54,011 nt of DNA. Source: Mycobacterium sp. 852002-51971_SCH5477799-a (GTDB lineage Bacteria > Actinomycetota > Actinomycetes > Mycobacteriales > Mycobacteriaceae). How positions within the stretch are numbered: the first letter of the stretch is position 1; each line of letters begins with the position of its first letter. Location of the stretch: contig NZ_LZIF01000057.1 of the NCBI RefSeq assembly GCF_001667145.1, positions 1-54,011 on the forward strand, given 5' to 3'. Shown piece by piece: positions 1 to 10,224 of this stretch. The notes below the pieces were generated by a model. That model saw only the letters and a program-made list of their open reading frames with translations. It had not been told where the DNA came from and did not search any database. The position numbers and the translations under genes are program-made.

Positions 1-154
1 GCGTCGAGCTGGGCTGCGGCTTCAGCTCGGGGGCGGTGGTAAATGGTTGCGATTGGGCGTCGTTGAAGCGCGCGCACCCGCTCGTCACCAGCACGAGGGC
101 GCACAGCGCGGCGAACCCGCGTCGAACCGACCGCCTCGATCGCCCTAGTCGCAT
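1..154 (-). CDS. lppZ: LppZ lipoprotein, N-terminal part (runs off window)
   Basis: Only the first 51 codons are inside the window, read leftward from an ATG at 152-154. The protein starts with a basic stretch, then a hydrophobic segment FAALCALVLVTSGC, so Cys27 is the expected lipidation site of a signal-peptidase II lipoprotein; the mature part begins ARFNDAQSQPFTT. I recognise this start as that of mycobacterial LppZ (Rv3006), a secreted lipoprotein whose distal part resembles a glucose/sorbosone dehydrogenase beta-propeller (family knowledge, not visible here). A TAGCCT -10 box 7 bases upstream suggests a leaderless transcript. It is divergent from doxX. The gene is cut by the window edge, not broken. 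Confidence 0.85.
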   Translation of the reverse strand, partial: MRLGRSRRSVRRGFAALCALVLVTSGCARFNDAQSQPFTTAPELKPQPSST

Positions 155-161
155 GACCGTC

Positions 162-167
162 AGGCTA
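162..167 (-). promoter_or_regulatory. -10 box of lppZ (leaderless)
   Basis: TAGCCT on the minus strand, fitting TANNNT, ends 7 bases before the lppZ ATG, so transcription should start at or next to the A of the start codon. No Shine-Dalgarno sequence lies in between. Confidence 0.6.
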
Positions 168-404
168 CGGAAAGTGCCAGCGGCGCCGCCACACACGTCC
201 CGGTTGCCGTCGGCCGCACACTCGATCCGACCGCTGTGTCACCCCGCCCGTCAGCCGCCTCGGGCAGACCGGCGATCGGCCGTGCGGGGCCGCCGGGACC
301 GGTTTGCGGGCCGATTTGGGCCGATCCGGCCCGGTTCGGCGGGCAAACCACCGATTGCCAGGCGAAAGCGCCGCTCAAATCCCCAATTCAGGACCGAATG
401 CCCT

Positions 405-410
405 TACCCT
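405..410 (+). promoter_or_regulatory. -10 box of doxX (leaderless)
   Basis: TACCCT lies 7 bases before the GTG at 418. This places the transcription start on the start codon and argues for 418 rather than an upstream in-frame start. The 250 bases between this and lppZ hold no gene that I can see. Confidence 0.6.
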
Positions 411-417
411 GACACCC

Positions 418-1275
418 GTGACCAGTCAACCGAATGACGCACATTGGCAAAGGCCCGGCGAATCCCCGGAGCCGACCCCGGGACGCCCCGCCTCGGCGCG
501 GCTGGTCGATCCCGAAGACGATCTGACGCCAGTCGGCTACCCGGGCGACTTCAACCCGTCGACCGGGACCACCACCGTCATCCCCTATGGCGCCGCCGCC
601 GCGGTCGCCGGCTCCGGCGCCGGGGGCTACAACCTGCTGGAACAGCAGGAGCCCCTGCCCTACGTCCAGCCGCATTCGGCGGCCCGCCATGACTCCGAGT
701 CCGTAGACGCCGACGACGACCAACACCATGACCGGTGGCCCGATGTCGGCCGGCGCGGAACGCAGCATCTCGGTTTGCTGCTGCTGCGCATCGGGCTGGG
801 CGTGGTGCTCGGCGCGCACGGACTGCAGAAGCTGTTCGGCTGGTGGGGTGGCTCGGGCGTCGCGGGGTTCAAGAACTCGCTATCCGACGTCGGCTACCAG
901 CACGCCGACATCCTGGCCTATGTCAGCGCCGGCGGGGAGGCGGTGGCGGGCGCGCTGCTGATACTCGGCCTGTTTACCCCCATCGCGGCGGCCGGTGCGC
1001 TGGCGTTTCTGATCAACGGCCTGCTGGCCAGTGTCTCGGCGCGGCCGCACTCGCGCACCTTCTCGTTCTTCCTGCCCGAGGGCCACGAATACCAGATCAT
1101 CCTCATCCTCATGGCCGCCGCAGTCGTCCTGTGCGGTCCCGGCCGCTACGGCCTGGACGTGCGCCGCGGCTGGGCGCATCGCCCCTTCATCGGGTCCTTT
1201 GTCGCCCTGCTGGCCGGCATTGCCGCCGGTGTCGGAGTGTGGGTGGCGCTCACCGGCGTCAATCCGATCGGCTGA
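418..1275 (+). CDS. doxX: DoxX family membrane protein
   Basis: 285 residues from the leaderless GTG. The first ~115 residues are hydrophilic and Pro/Asp-rich, presumably cytoplasmic. Residues ~118-280 carry hydrophobic segments at about 118-135, 168-186, 188-206, 230-250 and 260-280, with the DoxX-like motif GAHGLQKLFGWWGG after the first. It matches mycobacterial Rv3005c. In M. tuberculosis that protein forms the membrane-associated oxidoreductase complex with SodA and the sulfurtransferase SseA, linking superoxide and cytosolic thiol detoxification (literature knowledge). The stop is 10 bases from that of convergent cfp6. Confidence 0.85.
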   Translation: MTSQPNDAHWQRPGESPEPTPGRPASARLVDPEDDLTPVGYPGDFNPSTGTTTVIPYGAAAAVAGSGAGGYNLLEQQEPLPYVQPHSAARHDSESVDADDDQHHDRWPDVGRRGTQHLGLLLLRIGLGVVLGAHGLQKLFGWWGGSGVAGFKNSLSDVGYQHADILAYVSAGGEAVAGALLILGLFTPIAAAGALAFLINGLLASVSARPHSRTFSFFLPEGHEYQIILILMAAAVVLCGPGRYGLDVRRGWAHRPFIGSFVALLAGIAAGVGVWVALTGVNPIG

Positions 1276-1285
1276 CCGGCCTAAG

Positions 1286-1687
1286 TCACTGGTAGGGGTT
1301 GGGCACCCGCCCCGCGCTCGCCTCGGTCAGCTCCGGCAGTGTGGCGAATGTGACCGCGGGCAGCCGCAACTCGGCGCCGCTCTTGAGCCGCGCGCGTCCC
1401 CACGAACCGCGGTGAAAGCGCAGCCCGTCGATTTCGTCCCAACCCACCTTCCGGCTGCCGAAAAGCGTCCGAACGGTCACGCCCCGGTCGTCGGCGACGG
1501 TGCGTAACCGGATGATCAACGCCGATAGCAGCACCGGAAGGAGCAGCAGCGGAAGCGACGGGGGCCACAGCAGCACCGGAATCAGCAACCCCAGCGTCAG
1601 GAATCCGACGGCCAGATGCGCTATCGGCGACACCTTGATCACGACGGGCGCTGCGGAGGGGGTTTGGGGAGACGAACCGGTAGCCAC
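1286..1687 (-). CDS. cfp6: Cfp6-like PH-domain membrane protein
   Basis: 133 residues from a GTG. Two hydrophobic stretches (about residues 23-42 and 44-60) form a membrane anchor. A PH-like beta domain follows with the conserved GVTVRTLFGSRKVGWDEIDG and ends GRVPNPYQ, as in the mycobacterial low-molecular-weight antigen CFP-6 (Rv3004). The M. tuberculosis protein is annotated about 20 residues shorter, starting at the residue equivalent to Ile22 here (not a start codon in this sequence), so the upstream GTG is preferred. I see no good Shine-Dalgarno. Function is unknown; the protein is found in culture filtrate in M. tuberculosis. Confidence 0.8.
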   Translation of the reverse strand: MATGSSPQTPSAAPVVIKVSPIAHLAVGFLTLGLLIPVLLWPPSLPLLLLPVLLSALIIRLRTVADDRGVTVRTLFGSRKVGWDEIDGLRFHRGSWGRARLKSGAELRLPAVTFATLPELTEASAGRVPNPYQ

Positions 1688-1776
1688 CCCATCATCATTT
1701 CATCCGGCACCGAGAAGGATCCGGCGAGCGCTCCACCGCCAACCTACTGGTACGCGGGGCGCCGAGAGTCACGGAT

Positions 1777-1806
1777 TTGACTCCTGAGCTGTGCGAAGGC
1801 TACCGT
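1777..1806 (+). promoter_or_regulatory. ilvBNC promoter
   Basis: TTGACT (1777-1782), an 18-base spacer and TACCGT (1801-1806) form a good SigA-type promoter. Transcription should begin near 1813-1815, directly at the ATG of the leader peptide. The stretch between cfp6 and this promoter (1688-1776) holds nothing else that I recognise. Confidence 0.65.
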
Positions 1807-1814
1807 CGGACGCT

Positions 1815-1874
1815 ATGGATACCTCCGGAAAGCCCGGGATGCTCGTAGTAATTAGTCGGCGCGTTGGTGCCTGA
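1815..1874 (+). CDS. ilv leader peptide (attenuator)
   Basis: A 19-codon frame, MDTSGKPGMLVVISRRVGA, starts 8 bases after the -10 box and contains the consecutive codons Leu-Val-Val-Ile (1842-1853), the three end products of the pathway. An internal in-frame ATG at 1839 would give an 11-residue version. It ends just before a set of RNA hairpins and an intrinsic terminator. Branched-chain-rich leader peptides before ilvB have been predicted in actinobacteria. The coding call rests on position, composition and the downstream structures, not on expression data. Confidence 0.75.
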   Translation: MDTSGKPGMLVVISRRVGA

Positions 1875-1951
1875 CTTGACCTTCAGCATCTGAAGCAATC
1901 CAGAACCAACGCGCAACCCTCGTGCAGCAGATGAGCTGTCGGGGGTTTTTT
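1859..1951 (+). promoter_or_regulatory. ilv transcription attenuator (antiterminator and terminator)
   Basis: Visible pairings: GCGCGTTGGT (1859-1868) with ACCAACGCGC (1905-1914), perfect; CTTCAG (1881-1886) with CTGAAG (1890-1895), perfect; AACCCTCG...CAGC (1915-1928) with GCTG...CGGGGGTT (1935-1947), the intrinsic terminator, followed by T residues to 1951. CAGCATCTG (1884-1892) can instead pair with 1928-1938, with a GA bulge, which would destroy the upper terminator stem. Model (inference): ribosomes stalled on the Leu/Val/Val/Ile codons leave 1884-1892 free to form the antiterminator. Ribosomes reaching the stop at 1872 cover it and let the terminator form. Confidence 0.75.
1915..1951 (+). 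terminator. Intrinsic terminator of the ilv attenuator
   Basis: Two stacked stems, AACCCTCG/CGGGGGTT and CAGC/GCTG, are separated by a small internal loop and capped by AGATGA. Six T residues follow the stem start on the 3' side. It lies 45 bases before the ilvB GTG. Confidence 0.75.
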
Positions 1952-1996
1952 GTTGCCCCCAGCGAGACTCCCGGAATGAATGAGGACTGAACGACA

Positions 1997-3864
1997 GTGA
2001 GCGCTCCCATCAGGCAGCACGCCTCCGCGACACCGGACGCCGCGGACATCGCCACGGACGCGGCCAAGCCCGCCGCGAAATCCGCGGCCGGCAAGCCGAA
2101 ACGCATCGGGCCCGAGCAACTTACCGGCGCACAGTCGGTGATCCGCTCGCTGGAGGAACTCGGCGTGGAGGTCATCTTCGGCATTCCCGGCGGCGCGGTG
2201 CTGCCGGTCTATGACCCGCTGTTCGACTCGAAGAAGCTGCGCCACGTGCTGGTCCGCCACGAGCAGGGCGCCGGCCACGCCGCCAGCGGCTACGCGCACG
2301 CCACCGGCAAGGTCGGCGTCTGCATGGCGACGTCGGGGCCCGGGGCCACCAACCTGGTGACCCCGCTGGCCGACGCCCAGATGGATTCGATCCCCGTCGT
2401 CGCCGTCACCGGCCAGGTCGGACGCTCGCTGATCGGCACCGACGCCTTCCAGGAAGCCGACATCTCGGGCATCACGATGCCGATCACCAAGCACAACTTC
2501 CTGGTCCGCTCGGGCAACGAGATCCCGCAGGTGCTCGCCGAGGCGTTCCACATCGCCTCCTCGGGCCGCCCCGGCGCGGTGCTCGTCGACATCCCCAAAG
2601 ACGTGCTGCAGGGCCAGTGCACGTTCAGCTGGCCGCCGCGCGTCGACCTGCCCGGATACAAGCCGAACACCAAACCGCACAGCCGGCAGATTCGTGAGGC
2701 CGCCAAGCTGATCGCGGCCGCCCGCAAGCCGGTGCTCTACGTGGGCGGCGGTGTCATCCGCGGTGAGGCGACCGGGCAACTCTACGAGCTGGCCGAGCTG
2801 ACCGGCATCCCCGTGGTGACCACGTTGATGGCGCGCGGGGCGTTCCCGGACAGCCACCCGCAGCACATGGGCATGCCCGGCATGCATGGCACCGTCGCCG
2901 CGGTGGCGGCGCTGCAGCGCAGCGACCTGCTGATCGCGCTGGGAACCCGCTTCGATGACCGGGTGACCGGAAAGTTGGACACCTTCGCCCCCGAAGCCAA
3001 GGTCATTCACGCCGACATCGACCCGGCCGAAATCGGCAAGAACCGCCACGCCGACGTCCCGATCGTCGGCGACGTCAAAGCCGTCATCGCCGAACTGCTC
3101 GAGTTGCTGCGCCAGGACGGGATCCCCGGCAAGCTCGACATGACCGACTGGTGGGCCTACCTGAACGAAGTTCAGTCCACCTACCCGCTGAGCTATGACC
3201 CGCAGAGCGACGGCAGCCTCGGCCCGGAGTACGTCATCGAAAAGCTCGGCCAGCTCGCCGGTCCGGACGCCCTGTATGTCGCGGGCGTCGGCCAGCACCA
3301 GATGTGGGCGGCGCAATTCATCTCCTACGAAAAGCCGCGCACCTGGCTCAATTCCGGCGGGCTGGGCACCATGGGATTCGCCATTCCGGCGGCGATGGGC
3401 GCCAAGATGGCCCGCCCGGACGCGGAGGTGTGGGCGATCGACGGCGATGGCTGCTTCCAGATGACCAACCAGGAGCTGGCCACCTGCGCGGTCGAGGGCA
3501 TCCCGATCAAGGTGGCGCTGATCAACAACGGCAACCTGGGCATGGTGCGCCAGTGGCAGACGCTGTTCTACGACGAGCGTTACTCGCAGACCGATCTGGC
3601 CACGCACTCCCATCGCATCCCCGACTTCGTCAAGCTCGCGGAGGCGCTCGGCTGCGTCGGATTGCGTTGCGAGCGTGAGGAAGACGTCGAAGACGTGATC
3701 AACCAGGCGCGCGCGATCAACGACCGACCGGTGGTGATCGACTTCATCGTCGGCGCCGACGCGCAGGTGTGGCCGATGGTGGCCGCCGGCACCAGCAATG
3801 ACGAGATCCAGGCGGCGCGCGGAATCCGTCCGCTGTTCGACGACGAGAGCGAAGGCCACGCCTG

Positions 3865-3865
<1 letters not shown>
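1997..3865 (+). CDS. ilvB: Acetolactate synthase large (catalytic) subunit
   Basis: 622 residues, about 4 more than M. tuberculosis IlvB1. It condenses two pyruvates, or pyruvate with 2-ketobutyrate, in the first shared step of Val/Leu/Ile synthesis, using ThDP, Mg and FAD. The N-terminal ~38 residues are Ala/Lys-rich and poorly conserved. The ThDP-activating glutamate is Glu89 in [15 protein letters not shown]. The ThDP/Mg motif [13 protein letters not shown]...INNGN lies in the C-terminal domain. GTG start, with GAGGA a little far upstream. Its stop overlaps the ilvN ATG by one base, so the subunits are probably translationally coupled. It is controlled by the upstream attenuator. Confidence 0.96.
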
Positions 3866-5429
<1,564 letters not shown>

Positions 5430-5453
5430 TTTTCAGCGCCGAGATCCGTCGAG

Positions 5454-5502
5454 ACTGAAACTACGCACACCCGTTGCGGCGTGTCGTGTCCGTAGTTTCA
5501 GT
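5454..5502. terminator. Bidirectional hairpin between ilvC and wrbA
   Basis: ACTGAAACTACG (5454-5465) and CGTAGTTTCAGT (5491-5502) are perfect inverted repeats around a 25-base spacer that itself holds ACAC/GTGT. It sits between two convergent genes and covers the wrbA stop codon. There is no clear T-run, which is usual for mycobacterial hairpin terminators. It may also be a copy of a dispersed repeat; no second copy was noticed in this window. Confidence 0.55.
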
Positions 5503-6109
5503 GTCGCGGCGCCGAACCCAGCCGGTCGGCGACGGCGACCACCCGGCGGGCCAGGTGTTCGAGGGCGGCGCCGGTGGCCTCGTCGAATTCGTTGATGTTG
5601 TCGTGCGTGGTGACCAGGCTCGCCCCGTAGGGATTGCCATCGATGAACTTGCACGGGTCGGTGTATCCCGGCGGCACGATGATGCCGCCGAAATGCATCA
5701 GCGTGATGTACAGCGAGAGCAGGGTGGTCTCCTGACCGCCGTGAATGGTGTTCGACGACGTGAAGCCCGCATACACCTTGTCCGCGAGCTTGCCCTGCGC
5801 CCACAGCCCGCCCAGCGAGTCGATGAACGCGCGTAATTGCGCTGCCGGAGAGCCGAACCGGGTCGGTGAACCGAAGATCACCGCATCGGCCCAGACGATG
5901 TCGTCGCCGGTGGCTGACGGAAGGTCTTTGGTGGCCGCATAATTCGCCGTCCAGGCCGGGTTGTGGGCGAACGATTCGGGGTCCTGTGTTTCGGCGACGT
6001 GGCGCAGGCGGACTTCGGCGCCCGCTGATTCGGCCGCGGCGGCAACGCGCTGCGCCATTGTGGTGCCATGACCGGTGGCCGAGTAGTAGATGATCGCAAG
6101 TTTCGTCAC
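5498..6109 (-). CDS. wrbA: NAD(P)H:quinone oxidoreductase, WrbA-like flavodoxin
   Basis: 203 residues from a GTG. The flavodoxin-type FMN site IIYYSATGHGTTMAQ (residues ~6-20) and the WrbA-typical FGSPTRFGSPAAQLRAF, HGGQETTLLSL and PPGYTDP segments are present. The family reduces quinones by two electrons and protects against redox cycling. A leaderless promoter (TACGAT, 6 bases before the GTG) lies inside the scar of another gene immediately upstream. The M. tuberculosis neighbourhood has other genes here (Rv2997-Rv3000), so this is a lineage-specific replacement. Confidence 0.88.
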   Translation of the reverse strand: MTKLAIIYYSATGHGTTMAQRVAAAAESAGAEVRLRHVAETQDPESFAHNPAWTANYAATKDLPSATGDDIVWADAVIFGSPTRFGSPAAQLRAFIDSLGGLWAQGKLADKVYAGFTSSNTIHGGQETTLLSLYITLMHFGGIIVPPGYTDPCKFIDGNPYGASLVTTHDNINEFDEATGAALEHLARRVVAVADRLGSAPRH

Positions 6110-6113
6110 GGCG

Positions 6114-6218
6114 TCATCGTAGGCCGTGAGCGTCGACGACCTGCACTTTCGGGCCGGCCCGAGCGCAGATTACGGCAGCGGTCAGCCCGGGGGGTCCGCT
6201 GCCGGCGACGGTGACGTC
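6114..6218 (-). pseudogene. Remnant of an FAD-dependent oxidoreductase N-terminus (Rv2997-like)
   Basis: Thirty-four codons read DVTVAGSGPPGLTAAVICAR followed by AGPKVQVVDAHGLR and a stop. This is the beta-alpha-beta dinucleotide fold (GxGxxG at residues 6-11) that opens phytoene-dehydrogenase-like FAD oxidoreductases such as Rv2997, which in M. tuberculosis sits divergent to serA1 at this very place. No start codon precedes it, and more than 90 percent of the protein is missing. The remainder was lost when wrbA was joined here, or by a deletion with its end at about 6114. Confidence 0.75.
6116..6121 (-). promoter_or_regulatory. -10 box of wrbA (leaderless)
   Basis: TACGAT on the minus strand ends 6 bases before the wrbA GTG at 6109. 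It overlaps the last codons of the truncated FAD-oxidoreductase remnant, so the promoter was built from that sequence or joined to it by the rearrangement. Confidence 0.5.
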
Positions 6219-6238
6219 CAGGCGTGAATTACAGCCGA

Positions 6239-6244
6239 TAGGCT
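6239..6244 (+). promoter_or_regulatory. -10 box of serA (leaderless)
   Basis: TAGGCT ends 6 bases before the GTG of serA at 6251. There is no Shine-Dalgarno sequence. Confidence 0.6.
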
Positions 6245-6250
6245 GGCCGG

Positions 6251-7837
6251 GTGAATCTGCCTGTTGTACTCATTGCCGACAAGCTAGCCGAATCCACCGT
6301 CGCAGCCCTGGGCGACCAGGTCGAGGTGCGTTGGGTGGACGGCCCCGATCGCGAGAAGCTGCTGGCGGCCGTGCCGGAGGCCGATGCGCTGCTGGTGCGT
6401 TCGGCCACCACCGTCGACGCCGAGGTGCTGGCGGCGGCGCCCAAGCTGAAGATCGTCGCCCGTGCCGGGGTGGGCCTGGACAACGTCGACGTCGACGCCG
6501 CCACCGAGCGCGGTGTGCTGGTGGTCAACGCGCCGACGTCGAACATCCACAGCGCCGCCGAGCACGCGCTGGCGCTGCTGCTGTCCGCCGCCCGGCAGGT
6601 TCCGGCCGCCGATGCCTCGCTGCGCGAGCACGCCTGGAAGCGGTCGTCCTTCTCGGGCACCGAGATCTTCGGCAAGACGGTCGGCGTCGTCGGCCTGGGG
6701 CGGATCGGGCAGTTGGTCGCCCAGCGGCTCAGCGCTTTCGGCACCCACCTGATCGCCTACGACCCCTACGTGTCGCCGGCCCGCGCGGCACAGTTGGGCA
6801 TCGAGCTGCTGACGCTGGACGAACTGTTGACCCGTGCCGACTTCATCTCGGTGCACCTGCCGAAGACGCCCGAGACCGCGGGTCTGATCGACAAGGACGC
6901 GCTGGCCAAGACCAAGCCGGGCGTCATCATCGTCAACGCCGCCCGCGGAGGTCTGGTGGACGAGGCCGCGCTGGCCGACGCGGTGCGCAGTGGCCACGTG
7001 CGCGCGGCCGGTCTGGACGTCTTCTCCAAGGAGCCGTGCACCGACAGCCCGCTGTTCGAACTGCCGCAGGTGGTGGTTACGCCGCATCTGGGCGCGTCGA
7101 CCGAAGAGGCGCAGGACCGGGCCGGCACCGATGTCGCCGCAAGCGTGAAACTCGCCCTGGCCGGTGAATTCGTTCCCGACGCGGTCAACGTCGGCGGCGG
7201 TGTGGTCAACGAGGAGGTCGCGCCCTGGCTGGACCTGGTGCGCAAGCTCGGGGTGCTGGCCGCCACGCTGTCCGACGGCCCCCCGGTGTCGTTGTCGGTG
7301 CAGGTGCGCGGCGAGCTTGCCTCCGAAGATGTTGAGGTGCTTAAGCTTTCGGCGCTGCGGGGGTTGTTCTCCGCCGTCGTCGAGGGCCCGGTGACGTTCG
7401 TCAACGCGCCGGCGCTGGCCGAGGAACGTGGCATCATCGCCGAAATCGGCACGGCCTCGGAAAGCCCGAACCACCGCAGCGTGGTCGACGTACGCGCGGT
7501 CGCGCCCGACGGCACCGCCGTCAACGTCGCCGGCACTCTGTCCGGCCCACAGCTAGTGGAAAAGATCGTCCAAATCAACGGGCGCAACTTCGATCTGCGT
7601 GCCCGGGGCATCAACCTGGTGATCAACTACGTCGACCAACCCGGCGCGCTGGGCAAGATCGGCACCCTGCTGGGTTCGGCCGGAGTGAACATCGAAGCGG
7701 CGCAGCTTTCCGAGGACGCCGAGGGCCCGAGTGCGACGATCCTGCTGCGGCTGGACCAAGACGTTCCGGGCGACGTCCGGGCGGAGATCGGTGCGGCCGT
7801 CGGCGCCAACAAGCTTGAGGTGGTTGATCTCTCGTGA
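6251..7837 (+). CDS. serA: D-3-phosphoglycerate dehydrogenase
   Basis: 528 residues, the same length as M. tuberculosis SerA1. It oxidises 3-phosphoglycerate to phosphohydroxypyruvate with NAD+, the first step of serine synthesis. The NAD motif GLGRIG is at 148-153. The catalytic Arg/Glu/His set is in [13 protein letters not shown], the Glu-bearing loop and TPHLGAST. The intervening (ASB) domain and a C-terminal ACT domain ([20 protein letters not shown]) mark the long, serine-inhibited type. The leaderless GTG agrees with the family N-terminus. leuB follows after 43 bases, probably in the same transcript. Confidence 0.96.
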   Translation: MNLPVVLIADKLAESTVAALGDQVEVRWVDGPDREKLLAAVPEADALLVRSATTVDAEVLAAAPKLKIVARAGVGLDNVDVDAATERGVLVVNAPTSNIHSAAEHALALLLSAARQVPAADASLREHAWKRSSFSGTEIFGKTVGVVGLGRIGQLVAQRLSAFGTHLIAYDPYVSPARAAQLGIELLTLDELLTRADFISVHLPKTPETAGLIDKDALAKTKPGVIIVNAARGGLVDEAALADAVRSGHVRAAGLDVFSKEPCTDSPLFELPQVVVTPHLGASTEEAQDRAGTDVAASVKLALAGEFVPDAVNVGGGVVNEEVAPWLDLVRKLGVLAATLSDGPPVSLSVQVRGELASEDVEVLKLSALRGLFSAVVEGPVTFVNAPALAEERGIIAEIGTASESPNHRSVVDVRAVAPDGTAVNVAGTLSGPQLVEKIVQINGRNFDLRARGINLVINYVDQPGALGKIGTLLGSAGVNIEAAQLSEDAEGPSATILLRLDQDVPGDVRAEIGAAVGANKLEVVDLS

Positions 7838-7880
7838 CCATCGCCCACGACGATGCGAAGCGACGCAAGGAGCGGCGCCG

Positions 7881-8891
7881 ATGAAGCTGGCGGTGATCGA
7901 GGGCGACGGTATCGGGCCCGAAGTCATTTCCGAGGCCATCAAGGTCCTCGACACGGTGCTGCCCGGAGTCGACAAGACCAGCTACGACCTGGGGGCGCGG
8001 CGCTATCACGCCACGGGCGAGCTACTGCCGGACTCGGTCGTCGATGAGCTGCGCGCCCATGACGCGATCCTGCTCGGGGCCATCGGTGACCCGTCGGTGC
8101 CCAGCGGCGTGCTGGAGCGAGGATTGTTGCTGCGCCTGCGTTTCGAGCTGGACCATCACATCAACCTGCGCCCCGGCCGGCTGTATCCGGGAGTGAGCAG
8201 CCCGCTGGCCGGCAACCCCGAGATCGACTTCGTGGTGGTGCGCGAGGGAACCGAGGGCCCCTACACGGGCACCGGGGGCGCCATCCGGGTGGGGACGCCC
8301 AACGAAGTGGCGACCGAGGTAAGCCAGAACACGGCCTTCGGTGTGCGCCGCGTGGTGGCCGACGCGTTCGAGCGGGCGCAGCGACGCCGAAAGCACTTGA
8401 CACTGGTGCACAAGACCAACGTGCTCACCTTCGCGGGCAAGCTGTGGTCACGCATCGTGGCCGAGGTCGGCCGCGACTACCCCGACGTCGAGGTGGCGTA
8501 TCAACACATCGACGCCGCGACGATCTTCATGGTCACCGACCCCGGTCGTTTCGACGTGATCGTCACCGACAACCTGTTCGGCGACATCATCACCGACCTG
8601 TCGGCGGCGGTATGCGGCGGAATTGGCTTGGCGGCCAGTGGAAATATCGACGGCACCCGGGCGAATCCGTCGATGTTCGAGCCGGTGCACGGCAGTGCTC
8701 CGGACATCGCCGGGCAGGGCATCGCGGATCCGACCGCCGCCATCATGTCGGTGGCGCTGCTGCTCGCCCATCTCGGCGAGGACACCGCCGCTACGCGGGT
8801 GGACCGGGCCGTCGAGCAGTATCTGGCAACGCGTGGGAACGAACGGCGCGCCACCACCGAAGTCGGCGAATTGATTGCTGCCGGGCTCTAG
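7881..8891 (+). CDS. leuB: 3-isopropylmalate dehydrogenase
   Basis: 336 residues, as in M. tuberculosis. It oxidatively decarboxylates 3-isopropylmalate in leucine synthesis. The ATG at 7881 has AAGGAG 8 bases upstream and gives the family start [15 protein letters not shown]. The metal-binding aspartates lie in [16 protein letters not shown] and the cofactor loop in [14 protein letters not shown]. The last 101 bases overlap the convergent MFS gene, an unusually long 3' overlap. It shares the leucine pathway with leuCD 5 kb downstream. Confidence 0.96.
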   Translation: MKLAVIEGDGIGPEVISEAIKVLDTVLPGVDKTSYDLGARRYHATGELLPDSVVDELRAHDAILLGAIGDPSVPSGVLERGLLLRLRFELDHHINLRPGRLYPGVSSPLAGNPEIDFVVVREGTEGPYTGTGGAIRVGTPNEVATEVSQNTAFGVRRVVADAFERAQRRRKHLTLVHKTNVLTFAGKLWSRIVAEVGRDYPDVEVAYQHIDAATIFMVTDPGRFDVIVTDNLFGDIITDLSAAVCGGIGLAASGNIDGTRANPSMFEPVHGSAPDIAGQGIADPTAAIMSVALLLAHLGEDTAATRVDRAVEQYLATRGNERRATTEVGELIAAGL

Positions 8892-10110
8892 TCTCCAGAC
8901 CGGGCGGCAGCAGCCGCGCCGGTACCAGCGGCACGGCCGCCAAGGGGAAAAACGCGCACAACAGCCATGCCGGTGGGTATTTCGCGGCCGAGATCAAGGC
9001 ACCGAACAGTGGGGGGCCGGCCGCCGCCATCATCCGCTGGGTGGTGTTCTGGATGCCCAGAGCACGCCCGCTCCAGTAGGGCCCGGCGAATTCGGTGATG
9101 GCGGTGGCTTCCAGCCCGTTGTCGAGAACCGCGATCACCGCGATGGCGACCATCATCGCCGCCTGCCACCGGGTGTTCATGTAATCGGCCCACGCCAGCA
9201 ACAGCAGAACCAGCACGGCGGCGGTCGCGATGTAGCGCACGGGTCGCATGCGTGAACCGAGTCGATCGGACCAGCGGCCCACAGCCACGCGTCCGAGCGC
9301 GCCGAGCAGCTGCGAGAGGGTGACCAATCCGCCGGCCGCCGCGACCGACCAGTGCAGGTTCTTGATCAGCCATACCAGCATGAACGTCACGGTTACCGTC
9401 TGCGGCATCATCAGCAGACCCGCCACCGCGTGAATCCGCCACAGTGTCAACGACCCTCGATACGGGCTGGCGAGTTCCTGAACACTTGCGCTGGCTCGGG
9501 GTTTGCGTGGCGGGTCGACGATGCCGATGACGCTCACTATCGCCCCGAGCGCGCACGCCACCGCCGTGAACCGCAGACCTGCCTGCGGCCCGTGCTCGGC
9601 AAGCTCGGGAATAATCATGGCGCCCAACGCGATTCCCAAGGGCTGCGCGGTTTGGCGGATGCCCATCGCCAGCCCCCGCTGGTGTGGTGGAAACCAGGCG
9701 GACACCAGCCGGCCGCCGGCCGTGTTGCAGCTGGCGGCGGCCATGCCGCCGAGAAACAGGTACACGGCGATCATCAGCATCGAATGCGCTGAGGCCGCGG
9801 CGTAGGCGGCTATCGCGGTCAGCGCCGAGCCCGTGGCCATCACCACCCGCTCGCCGACCCGGTCCAGCACGTATCCCCAGACCACCAGCGTGACCACCAT
9901 GCCCCAGCTGGGCATCGAGGCCAGCAGGCCGGCCTCGTCGAGCCGGATTCCGCGCGCGGCTTGCAGCGATGGGATGAGGAACGCGACGCCGTTGATGAAG
10001 AGGAACGAACTCGCCGTTGCCAGCAGCGAAGCGATCATGATGGACCAGCGCGTGCCCGCGCCGATTTCGGGCTTCGCGGCCGGGTCGGTCTGCATTCCCC
10101 ATGCTTGCAT
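8791..10110 (-). CDS. MFS transporter (Rv2994-like)
   Basis: 439 residues from the ATG at 10110, with about 12 hydrophobic segments. The MFS A-like loop [20 protein letters not shown] follows TM2, and a second half-repeat has [15 protein letters not shown]. It resembles Rv2994 of M. tuberculosis in place, orientation and length; the substrate is unknown. Upstream in-frame codons exist, but the family start and the -10-like TAAATT (10121-10126, minus strand) favour 10110. The 3' end runs 101 bases into leuB. Confidence 0.85.
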   Translation of the reverse strand: MQAWGMQTDPAAKPEIGAGTRWSIMIASLLATASSFLFINGVAFLIPSLQAARGIRLDEAGLLASMPSWGMVVTLVVWGYVLDRVGERVVMATGSALTAIAAYAAASAHSMLMIAVYLFLGGMAAASCNTAGGRLVSAWFPPHQRGLAMGIRQTAQPLGIALGAMIIPELAEHGPQAGLRFTAVACALGAIVSVIGIVDPPRKPRASASVQELASPYRGSLTLWRIHAVAGLLMMPQTVTVTFMLVWLIKNLHWSVAAAGGLVTLSQLLGALGRVAVGRWSDRLGSRMRPVRYIATAAVLVLLLLAWADYMNTRWQAAMMVAIAVIAVLDNGLEATAITEFAGPYWSGRALGIQNTTQRMMAAAGPPLFGALISAAKYPPAWLLCAFFPLAAVPLVPARLLPPGLETRARQQSIRRLRWWRAVRSHALPDTARRPGPPA

Positions 10111-10211
10111 ATCGGCGCGAAATTTAGGGGTAGGACTTGTGCGGGTGCCCGTCACTGGCTCGGACTGCGTGGCTCCTCGTCGGGCCGTCTTGGCCCGAAT
10201 CGCCGCCAGAC

Positions 10212-10217
10212 TAGGCT
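10212..10217 (+). promoter_or_regulatory. -10 box of the FAH-gltX transcript (leaderless)
   Basis: TAGGCT ends 7 bases before the ATG at 10225. No Shine-Dalgarno sequence is present. Confidence 0.6.
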
Positions 10218-10224
10218 CAACCGA

